This document shows positions 52,046-64,000 of a DNA stretch of 64,000 nt, piece by piece (position 1 is the stretch's first letter; each line of letters opens with the position of its first letter). The notes beneath the pieces are model-generated. The model had not been told where the DNA came from. It saw nothing but the letters and a program-made list of their open reading frames with translations, and did not search any database. Source of the stretch: Adineta ricciae (taxonomy: Eukaryota > Rotifera > Eurotatoria > Adinetida > Adinetidae); assembly GCA_905250025.1 (NCBI GenBank), contig CAJNOJ010000069.1, positions 316,458 to 380,457 on the forward strand, in the 5' to 3' direction. The translations under genes and the position numbers were made by a program.

Positions 52046-52670
52046 TCAAGCTTTGTCATCCGATGATGTATCCATAACCTGTCTGAAAATAAACAAACAT
52101 ATTGTCGAATAGAAACAGTTTGTCTCTCTCTCTCTGTCTCTTGTTAGTCTTCTCACCGAAGTCGCTCATCTTCTTGTTGCTGTCGTTCAATATTGGCAAT
52201 GACTGTATTCATATCGATCAGTCGTTTTTCATTGGGTTTTGGTTTACCAACTAAACAGAAGGGTGTTTTTCAAAAGTTACTGATATGAGAATTACAAACC
52301 AGCAGAACGAAATGAAGAGACGGTAATGTTATTCGACTTCAAAGCATCATCATGATCAAATTCATCGATTTCGTTCACTAATCTAAGTTTTAAAACAATG
52401 CTTAGCAGAGAAAAATATTTGTCACTCATACTTGTTATCTTCATTCTTCGAATTCGACGATTCATCTGACTTGACTGAATTGATATGCGTGTCGACCTTC
52501 TGTTTCTTAATTCGATTCTTCTTGCCTGGATTTTTCCAATCGAGTTCAAGAATCTAAAAATATTCAATCATTCGCTTCAGCAAAACTAATTTTCTTTTCG
52601 AAACCTTTTTCTCTTTAATCTCTTTGTATAATCGTGCGATAATATCCGGTGATGGTTCACCAAAGTCCAT
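52046..52670 (-). CDS. PAGR1: PAGR1/PA1-like subunit of MLL3/4 complexes
   Basis: Small five-exon gene of about 140 residues. MDFGEPSPDIIARLYKEIK (52670) then ILELDWKNPGKKN matches the PAGR1 core (SEIQRLYELL...LELxxE). After a charged linker, EIDEFDHDDALKSN corresponds to the EFDFDD motif, and EKRLIDMNTVIANIERQQQ to the C-terminal helix. It ends VMDTSSDDKA then TGA at 52046. PAGR1 (PTIP-associated 1) belongs to MLL3/MLL4 H3K4 methyltransferase complexes and DNA-damage responses. The assignment is from motif resemblance and is moderate. The gene starts only 87 bases after the ZFAND2 stop on the same strand, with an acceptor-like ATTTCAG 8 bases before its ATG, suggesting co-transcription. Confidence 0.6.
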
Positions 52671-52685
52671 AGTTCTATCTGAAAT
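52663..52685 (-). promoter_or_regulatory. Candidate trans-splice acceptor before the PAGR1-like ATG
   Basis: On the minus strand, a short T-rich stretch ending TTTCAG is followed by ATAGAACT and the ATG. With so little room behind the upstream stop, a spliced-leader acceptor inside an operon-like pair is the simplest reading. A leader intron is the alternative. Confidence 0.45.
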
Positions 52686-52757
52686 TACTGAGATTCAAGA
52701 AGAAATTCATAAAAAGTCCGCATGGAAGCAAATTGTATAAATACAAAAAGAAAACTG

Positions 52758-53552
52758 TTATTGAACACAACAACTTTTATTATCTGTCGAAGATGCGCTA
52801 GTATTCGCAGTTGCTGCCGCTGAAGTCGTTTGCTACAAGAAGGTTAAAAACCCACATAAATCGATCCCGTTAGGCATTTTTACACTTACATTTCGACGAA
52901 TTCTCTGCAATTCTTGTCGTTCACTTTCTTGTAATGCTTTAGCGAACATGTAGTCATCATCCTCTTGTTTCCTAAACAATACGAACTCATTTTCGCTATA
53001 AAATTGATGATCAATACTTCTGTTTCGCTGGCGATTGGTGCTGGAAGCCTTGACATCTATGATCGTCAGGAAATCGATGTCGCAAACAGAATGTTTTTGA
53101 GCATTTCTCGCAATTAACTGGAATAGCTTCACGTTGTTTACATGATGCAACAGAACATTTGTTCGCATAGACTTTTTCACGTTTACGTGATTGACAATCA
53201 CGATCTATATGAGCAGAGACAGCACGATCTGGCGATTGATCTCGATATTCGTATGGAACATGTTGATTGCAGAGCGGACAGACGGGAATTTGAACATTTT
53301 TACGATATGCTGACGAACATTGATGTTCATCATATTTTATATGATCTTTACTAAGAAATGAAGACGAATGATAGACAATGAAGGACAAAATGAAGAGACT
53401 TTACCACAAAATAGCATTGCATGCGTCACATTTCATCGGCAGAAAGTCTAAAGAAGATTGAATGAAAAAAAAAGGTTCAGAAACTGGAAAGTTTTACCTA
53501 GTTTATTACATGTTTTAGCCGAACAATGTTGGCCTAGCTGAGGGAATTCCAT
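52758..53552 (-). CDS. ZFAND2: AN1-type zinc-finger protein ZFAND2 (AIRAP family) with CAAX end
   Basis: Proteasome-associated stress protein family (ZFAND2A/AIRAP, ZFAND2B/AIRAPL). Exons join as MEFPQLGQHCSAKTCNKL (53552), DFLPMKCDACNAI, then KDHIKYDEHQCSSAY...IPVCPLCNQ (first AN1 finger). DRAVSAHIDRDCQS follows, then a second AN1 finger (NKCSVASCKQREAIPVNCEKC...FCLRHRFPDDHRC). A UIM-like acidic helix comes next (EDDDYMFAKALQESE) and a Ser/Thr tail ends SSTDNKSCCVQ. The order is exactly that of ZFAND2B. The last four residues, CCVQ, form a CAAX box; ZFAND2B also ends in a prenylated CAAX and sits on the ER membrane. About 200 residues, four short introns. Intact. Confidence 0.9.
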
Positions 53553-53858
53553 TTGTGGTTGTGAGATAAAAAGGACAAATGCACTCATGTAGCGCCACTA
53601 GTCACGAACATGTGGCGACACTACAATAAAAGCTCGTAGGAAAAATAAAATGGTAAAGTCTCTTTCTCACAATAATTTCAATCTGAAATGATTTTTATAA
53701 AAAATATTTTAGAATAAAAAAAATATCCCTCATAAATAATATCAATAGACCGGTCCAATGGTTTCTTTCGAAATAAATAAATATCCGTCCCACACATAGA
53801 TTTCGTCATTGTTCAAGGACAGATAAACCAATATCACTCGCATTCATTTTTAGATAAA
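53553..53858. other. Divergent promoter between ZFAND2 and DDX5
   Basis: About 300 bases, AT-rich. The DDX5-side ATG is preceded by ATTTTTAG and 5 bases, an acceptor-like site. No further element is recognised. Confidence 0.5.
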
Positions 53859-56859
<3,001 letters not shown>

Positions 56860-57539
56860 AACTAAACAAGTCAGTTTCGTTTTATTATCAATTCAACGAT
56901 TTTATGATGAGGAAAATATCAAGCTATGATCGATATCTTGTTGTTTCGTCAGAAATAAATTTATTCCTATTTTCTCTCATTTCTCTTCTTCTTCTCGTTC
57001 ATCCATATATAGCGCATTACTTTTTTGTTTGTTTGTTTGTTTATTGTTTTTGTTCCTTTCGATGTTCAATGAAAAGATAAATAAGACAGCATGCTTTTGA
57101 TGAAAAATTCACAAATAAACGTCGACCAGATCAGCCTAATCGATATTCACGCAATCGAATCTTCATTTCAATCATGTGTTATATTCTTTCAATAACATAA
57201 TAGTGTCTGTACATTTCTTTTAAAAAGGCATTCACAAAGACATACAATATATCCCATCATGTATCACGGATAGAGAACAAAGAATATTGCTGATGCGTGT
57301 CTAAGCAGAGGTTTTTCATCATTACACATAGATTCAGGAGAAATTAACAATACATACAGACAAGAAGCCGAAATAAACATGAAGAGAACGAAACAAAAAA
57401 AAAACTACATCCTACAATAGTCCATGTAGAGATAGATATATATATATTTACTGTAAGGAACAATTAGGACTATATATTCACATCACTCGTAGAATGAGTG
57501 TGTTCAGATAAGAGAAAGAAAATATGCATTTATGTCTGT
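56860..57539. other. Convergent intergenic spacer, DDX5 and polybromo 3' ends
   Basis: About 680 bases of 3' untranslated and spacer sequence. It has (TTTG)n near 57025 and an AT run near 57437. No gene. Confidence 0.5.
56954..56959 (+). promoter_or_regulatory. Poly(A) signal AATAAA of DDX5
   Basis: Hexamer 95 bases after the helicase stop, in a T-rich context. Confidence 0.45.
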
Positions 57540-60500
57540 CTACCATTCATCCGAGGATACATTCCGTACACGAACTACATCCGACCACATATTATCACGC
57601 ATTGACCATAGTGCTTCATACGTGTTATTGTAAAAACCGGGGCTATTATTCATAAACCAATGCGTCGGTAACGGTCGTGACGATATATGGCCATTATTAC
57701 CAATTGATGCTTTGATTTGTTTTGGCCAATCAGATATAAATGGATGATCAGTTTTCAAATGATCGATATATCTTGAATACATTTCTGAATGTGCCACGCG
57801 TTGCACTCGTGGAGGAGCATTCATAACAGGAGCTGTTGTAGGTGCTTTCAATAGAACAGGAAGAATACCGTTGATTGGTTGTTGGACATCTAAATTTATC
57901 ATTGACAGATGAAAATTTCCTTTTAAGAAAAGAAAGTCTATACTAGGATAATATCCATTCGTGGTTATTGGACCGTTGACTATACGCGGTGGAGGTTCGT
58001 TAACAATCGGACTGTTAACAACGTGAGCTTCTTGTTCTTTCGCTCGTTCGCGAGCTTTTTCTTCGTATTTGTCGCGTTCCAACGCAGGCAAACGCCTCCA
58101 CTAGATGCAGACGAAACAAATAAACAATAGTATGTCTGAAGCAATTTACCTGATCACCGATAATTCGACTCAAATCGCCAAATGGAATGCCTGGATTATC
58201 ACGTACTAAGCGTTTTCGTGATTCACTTGCAAAGACGAGATAACCAGAGACTGGTCGAGTTATTGACACACGTCGATTACTCTTCTATTGAATAAGTAAA
58301 GAATTTCTTTCAATATCAACTTGTCATGTTTTTTCGAATTCTTACTCGATTGTTGCTATAACGATTTGAAAATGACGAATTCAGATTTGTGCCACTATTG
58401 CTTGTCTCATAATTTGATTGATGATCATCACCATTGAGAACAGAGTTCGATTGATCATCGATATCCATTGGTGAGCCTTCGTCAACAAGTTTCATTAAGC
58501 CGCCAGGTGTATCCTTCAGATAACATTCTTTTGTTTTATCAATTTCAATTCGATGAAGAGAGTTCTTACCTGTTTAAGTAAAAGTTCCTTTCGGAAAGTC
58601 CAAATTTCATCAGCTGTTGCTTTCGAAGATAACGATATTCTCTATTCACATAGAAAGAAAATGTTCCTATGAACGTGATCTGATTGAATTAATTTTCTTA
58701 CTTTCAATGGTTTTGATAATGCACGAAGACTATGATCTTCACTAACATATTTCGATTCACAAACAAATACGTCCGATTCGGAAATTTCCGTTAGACGATC
58801 TAAAACGTCCAACAATCTTTCTATTCGATGAAATCAAATCTATAGGACTTACGAGTGCAGAAATGTTTCACAGAAAGCACCGAACATTTGCCTCGCATAT
58901 TGTTTAATGAGATCTGCGTACTCGGACCATCGCGTTTAATCACTTCTCGTTCATAGAAACATTTGGAAGTGATGATTAATTGTTCTCGATTATTAATATC
59001 TGATGGTTGGATGAAAACCGGTCCACTGACATAATACGAACTTGAAAGAAAAGCGTTCAATATCAGAACTCTACATTTCACGAAACTTACTCATTGTCTT
59101 TCCAAATTTTATCCACTCGAATGATAAATTGTTTTTGTAAAGCATTATTGTTATTATTCTCGACATTCGTAACGTAGACAAAATCGCCAACTTTGTAAAA
59201 TCGGTTTGGAGAGAAGACAATTTGTTCGTAGAAATCTCGTCGAACCGACGAATTTTCATTTAATTTATCATTGATAACTGCATCATACAATACCATTTCT
59301 TTTGCTTTATCGATAATGTCTACATTTGTCACATCAGTATCCATTGTCGACGATCGATGATGCACCAATGTTGATGGCATACGTATATTCTCCAGCGGAA
59401 CTTCGCGTTGGATCAACTTCACACGTTTATTGTCCGGTACATTCCACCACTTGATTTTCTTAAACATTTTCGTCTTCACATTGTACCGTGATTCGCAAAC
59501 ATACACATCTTGATCGGAGAATGGCGTATCGCTTTCATCGATGACTGGTTGATATTTGAAATAATCTTTGACATGAAGAACGTAGCACAAGCTTTGAATC
59601 TTATTCATGGAAATATGTTCAATCGGTTGAGTGAGAAACACTTCTTGACGAAGAAATTTTTGTGTTGGAGTATGATACGTTTCATTAGGACGAACGAATT
59701 GTAAGCCGTTGAAGAATTCCTCGTTATTCTTACGTTCGAATGATTCGATGCAAACAATCACAGATTCACTAGACTCGTCGAATGGTTCGATATAAACAAA
59801 ATCACCCAGATAATAAGTTTGACCTTTGGATAGGGAACTTTTCTCGATCGGTGATGATAATTTGCTTGGCTAATAGGAGAGAATGTTTAGTTTATTGAGA
59901 CATTCAATGCTCGAACTTACCGAAACTTTCTGCTCATCTGAATCAGATGATTTCGTTGGTGAGATGCTACTGTCCTGATTATTCGTATTCGTCGTTGAAC
60001 TTTTCTCCGTTCGTTCGCGAACAAGTTCTTCTTGAAATCGTTCTTCATTGAATAGAAGTGCCGGTGATCGAAGTAAACTGCCGTGTTGACAGATGTCATC
60101 TCGTAAACGAATGTAAATACGTTGTAACTTAATCGAATCTTGATAAACCTACAATAGAATGGGAGATGGTCAATCGAATTCGGTCGAAGAGGATTTACTG
60201 GTGATGTTGCTGAACTTAATTTGCGCACACGTTCGAATACTTTGAACAGATCGTCTTGAAAAACATCCAAACGACGATATCGATACTAAACAAAGAGTAA
60301 AAGATAACATTTCGTTCGTGCGATTGATTACTTTATCAAGATTTTGCCGGATGAGATCGAATGTGTAGATAATATCAAATCTAAAAAGAATTTCCAAATA
60401 TTTCGGTTTCAATTTCACGATTTGCCTTACGGTTCGTTTTCTGCTTGTTCTTGTAATTCCGAAAATGAGTCGCTAATATATTGCCCATCTTGATCCTATA

Positions 60501-63384
60501 TATAAAGAACATTACAAACGAAACGGTAGGAAAATCATTCGGACCTCGTAATTAAATAATCGAATGAATAAGCAAATCAGTAGCTCAGAAACAAGAGTTT
60601 GTACGCTCTCATTCTGTACAAAATCACGTTTCTTCTCCAGAAACAATCGTTGTAAAGTCAACGCATCCTAAATGGTAAGCGTTAGAAAGTGTTTTCAAAT
60701 GACGTCATTCGAAAGTTACTCGATAGATCACTGAACCCGGTTCATTGTACAATAATGCATTATCAAACATCAATTTGAAGTCATTGGACAGTTCATTAAT
60801 CGAGGAATAATGCCGTGATTCAATACGTTTCAAATCGATCGGTTTGTGAATAATTTCATAGTAATCCGGATAGTCGATTTTGGATGGTAATGTCAAAAAT
60901 ACTGTTGATAGAGTTCGTCCATGATGATCTGTATACGCTTTAATCATTTGAATTAGATAGGAGATTTTATCTTGTAAGGAATTCAATGATCTAAATCAAA
61001 CGAGAAGAAATGATGAATAGAATGGTGTGTCATACATACCGTTTGTTGATTATTCGTGGAAGTGATTGCGATGTTTTTTCCTTTTTGACAACCATTGATT
61101 TGAATTTTGTTGTTAAGGCTTGTTCGAGACGAGCAGCGTATTTGAATATATAGGATTCATCGACATTATAAACTTTAGCGTTGTTAAACATCCGATTGAG
61201 ATCATCGATTATATCCTGTTCACGTTTATACTGAAAAGAGCGCATCTTTATCCATTAAATTGAGGTTCGAGACTAAACTCACGATTCCTTTATCAATCTT
61301 TTCTTTGATCATAGCCATATCAATCGGCTGTTCGATTGTTTCATAATAGTCAGGATATTCCTCCGCAGATGGAAGTTCCAAGAATGGAGCAATGAGTCCA
61401 ACATCATTTTCCTAATGAAAACATGAGAATTTAATGAGTAAAAAATGATCAACAAGATTTTTACTCGATATTCTCGGATGTAAGTGTAAATCGCGAGAAT
61501 GTTCTGTTCTGTCGTTTTGATAACAGGTTTCTTCGGTGGTCGTCCTCGTTGTGACTAAAACATAAAAACAATCACAATCACTGTCAAAATTTTTCTTGCG
61601 TTAATTTACGTTCGGTGATTGCGGACTTGGTGAATCCCGATATTCATCTTTGACATTGATCTAAAGATACAAATAAGTCTGATTATAGGATAAAACTGAT
61701 GTTTACCGTTGGAAAATTAGTACAAGCTTCCTTGATCCTTGGTTTTTGTTCGTCATAACCAAGCTCATGAGCTTTGAGTAAAGTAACATCAAGTAATTTC
61801 TTGGCACTCTGAAACAAAATATTTCAACACATTTGCCAATGTCATCTGACTCGACTTACATTATAAATTAACGATCCTTCTTGATTATACTGCATCGCAT
61901 TATCAAACATCAGTTTCAGATCATCGACAAGATCATCTAAATACGTGTATTTTCCTTTCTAAATTGACAAATGAAATATAATCTCGATTAAGAATCTTTT
62001 TTTCGCTGAAATTCGTACTTTGATATGATTTTTAATAACAGACATTGCTATCGGTCGTTGAATTTCTTCGTAATAATCTTGATGAAATCTCCTATTCGGT
62101 AATTTCATAAATGGATCGATTAAGCTCTGAGCACCAAGTTTATAATATCGAACAGCATTGTACAAAATTCTATACAAATCATCTTCATCGCCAAGTGAAC
62201 TCGTTTCGGAGTCAGCATCATCGGTTTGTGATGGAACAATTTCTTCATCATCAGGCTCTTCAGGATATTCCATATTTGCTACTTCCGATGATAGAAGAAC
62301 GTCACGTTTACGAAGTCTAGTTTAGAAACATCGAAGTTATGGAATTGAAATTCTCTCTTTTCGATTTACCTCAAACGATCATTAGGAGATTTGAGAGCAG
62401 AATCAAGTTCATTTCGAACATTGGTTATGATCTTTTTCAAAGCACAAGCATCCTACAAAGGTTAACTCGAATCAGCAGTTTTGTTGTGTGATATATTTAC
62501 TTTGTAGATTTGTGATTTAGGGTCATTGTATTTCCTTGCATTTGCAATCATTAGTAATAAATCATTCTCCATGTCATCAAGTGTACTGTACTCATTGTTT
62601 TGTATTTTCATTGCGATCATTTTTAGATCAATTGGCTTGGTTACTATTAAATAGTAATCAGGATAGATCTAAAGCGAGAAGAAAAGGTTTTCGAGGATTT
62701 AGAAGAGTTGAATTTACTTTTCGTGAAGGTAGGAAGAGGAAAATGTCAGTGATGGGTCGATCATCGATTTGAGCGTTGTATATCGCTGTGAAGAATTCTT
62801 CGAAATAGTGAGAATCGATGGTTTCGGATTTGGTTTTCGAGTAAACGTATCTCGATAGTTCATTCGCATCTTTCCATTCACTAGAATTTTTCTAGAGAAA
62901 AGAGAAAAAAATCACTTCTAGAAGTCAACAAGAAAATGATTCATTACTCGATAGAAACTCTTTGCGTTGTTGATGAGTAATTCAATATCATCGTATAGTT
63001 GTTCCAAGGTAGTATATTCCTCAGAATGAATTTTCTGTTGAATTTGTGTGAAATCAATTGGATCACTTATTGAATTGTAATAATCTGCGCTTGCTCTAAA
63101 TTAACAACTTGAAAAACGCTCCTCGAGATGAACTTTTCCAACAAACCTCTTATTTGGAAGTCGAATAAAGCTTTCCGATGGATTTCTTCCATCTTCAGTT
63201 TTATGAGCTCGTACATCATTGTAGAATTCTTGACAAACATCAGCCTACAAGTGACAGGGTGAAATTCGGACAGGAAAAGATACGGAGAATCACGTACTAA
63301 ATCAGCTACTTTGCGAGTTCGTTTCGATGAACCAGTTGACTCACTATCATCGCGATCACTGGCGCTGTGAACGCGTTTTGGCAT
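57540..63384 (-). CDS. PBRM1: Polybromo-1 / BAF180, PBAF chromatin-remodelling subunit
   Basis: Acetyl-lysine reader of the PBAF SWI/SNF complex, about 25 exons with introns of about 50 bases. The start is MPKRVHSASDRDD (63384), immediately after an acceptor-like ACAATTAG. Six bromodomains occur in order. BD1 (about 63.25-62.9 kb) has DYYNSISDPIDF. BD2 (62.85-62.45) has YPDYYLIVTKPIDL. BD3 (62.2-61.8) has HQDYYEEIQRPIAM. BD4 (61.55-61.1) has YPDYYETIEQPIDM. BD5 (60.99-60.7) has YPDYYEIIHKPIDL. A diverged BD6 (60.6-60.1) has YRYRRLDVFQDDLF. Two BAH domains follow (59.85-59.1 with YYLGDFVYIEPFDE and VYVCESRYNVKTK, and 59.2-58.7 with FYKVGDFVYVTN and VFVCESKYV). An HMG box comes next at about 58.27-58.05 (RPVSGYLVFASESRKRL...WRRLPALERDKYEEKA), then a tail ending RNVSSDEW. 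Domain order equals that of animal PBRM1. Intact. Confidence 0.94.
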
Positions 63385-63839
63385 CTAATTGTGAAGTTTC
63401 GGTGAAATTTTTCTCTGAAATGCAATCGAACAGATGATTCAATACAATAAACAACAGATTTCTTTGAATTGTATTCAAGGCTCCTCGTTCTTCTTCGTTC
63501 TCGTCAAATGGTCAACCAATCCTAATGACAAATGCGATGAGGATGTCGAGCGACATCTACCTGAAAGGCGAATGCTGATTGATGGATGGAATGATCTTTC
63601 TTTACATAAAGAAAACGAAGGAGAGAAGGTCGTGGTATATATGTGCAATGATTATGATATGTCATGTCATCATTGTGTCTTTGCTCGTTCAAATGAAACA
63701 AATTACCAACCGTTACGATCTGTCTCGTCAACATTGTTGTTTCATGGTTCAGATTGAATTTATTTAAACAAAAAAAAACTCCACTAGCTACTGATGCTAA
63801 TCAGAGTCGAATGTTGAAGCTTTCGATAAAATCAAGCTA
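63385..63839. other. Spacer upstream of polybromo
   Basis: About 450 bases between the polybromo start and the stop of the next minus-strand gene. A plus-strand ORF of 107 codons (63434-63757) has no domain and lies antisense to the expected promoter, so I do not call it. Confidence 0.5.
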
Positions 63840-64000
63840 TCAAAATTTCAATGGTAGTTTTGCTTTCATCTTCTCTATGTTTTTGTTACAATCCTCAATT
63901 GTGGGATCATCTGAAGTCGGTGCTTTTTGTTGAATTTCCAACGCTTTTTCAAAAAATGAAAGCGCTCTCTCATAGTCTTTTGCATGTCTAAATGCCATAC
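63840..64000 (-). CDS. C-terminal end of a tetratricopeptide-repeat protein (partial)
   Basis: Open from the window edge to TGA at 63840-63842. The readable part, MAFRHAKDYERALSFFEKAL then EIQQKAP, is one TPR helix pair of the kinesin-light-chain/NPHP3 type (A..Y..AL..FEKALEI). It is followed by a charged helix (IEDCNKNIEKMKAKL) and a short end, PLKF. Such TPR proteins are very abundant in bdelloids. The 5' part lies outside the window, so total domains and function cannot be judged. Confidence 0.65.
   Translation of the reverse strand, partial: MAFRHAKDYERALSFFEKALEIQQKAPTSDDPTIEDCNKNIEKMKAKLPLKF

Noticed and set aside
63434-63757. 107-codon ORF upstream of polybromo
   Set aside because: No recognisable domain; it lies antisense in the promoter region with an unusual Cys/His/Met composition.

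Overview
The window is 64 kb of AT-rich, gene-dense animal nuclear DNA. The identifiable genes are metazoan: CRTC, supervillin, polybromo, ZFR, PAGR1, ZFAND2, secernin, MLH3 and DDX5/17. Nearly all are cut by many introns of about 40-60 bases, with a second class of about 320-750 bases. Short introns, compact spacing, few visible mobile elements and two slightly diverged copies of one locus fit a bdelloid rotifer (Adineta/Rotaria type). That assignment is an inference, because no species marker was seen. Gene models below are exon chains joined by reading frame and GT-AG sites, so outer limits are firmer than internal ones.

Layout. 0.1-3.2 kb: ZFR-type zinc-finger RNA-binding protein (+). 4.5-6.6 kb: rhodopsin-type GPCR (-). 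7.7-8.0 kb: 79-residue membrane protein (-). 9.8-11.4 kb: secernin (-). 11.8-13.3 kb: decayed cation-diffusion-facilitator transporter (+, pseudogene). 13.7-14.5 kb: single-pass membrane protein (-). 15.8-18.4 kb: CRTC/TORC coactivator (+). 20.5-33.2 kb: a 6.35-kb unit present twice head to tail with one N exactly at the joint. Each copy carries the same unidentified Ser/Asn/Pro-rich gene, and the duplication is probably two alleles placed in series by the assembler. 34.3-41.5 kb: supervillin (+). 42.7-43.7 kb: secreted DNase I (+). 44.1-45.4 kb: Lys-rich chromatin-like protein (-). 45.8-50.6 kb: coiled-coil centrosomal protein, possibly centlein (+). 50.9-52.0 kb: MLH3 C-terminal domain as a stand-alone ORF (+). 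52.0-53.6 kb: PAGR1-like and ZFAND2 genes only 87 bases apart (-). 53.9-56.9 kb: DDX5/17 RNA helicase with a structured long intron (+). 57.5-63.4 kb: polybromo (-). 63.8-64.0 kb: end of a TPR protein (-).

The genes are mostly unrelated housekeeping, signalling and chromatin functions, so there is no pathway cluster. Chromatin and transcription recur (polybromo/PBAF, PAGR1/MLL3-4, CRTC/CREB, the Lys-rich protein). The most useful observations are the N-bridged double copy, the multiply frameshifted transporter, the ATPase-less MLH3, the hairpins in the helicase intron, and a recurrent splice-acceptor-like YAG just before start codons, which suggests spliced-leader trans-splicing.
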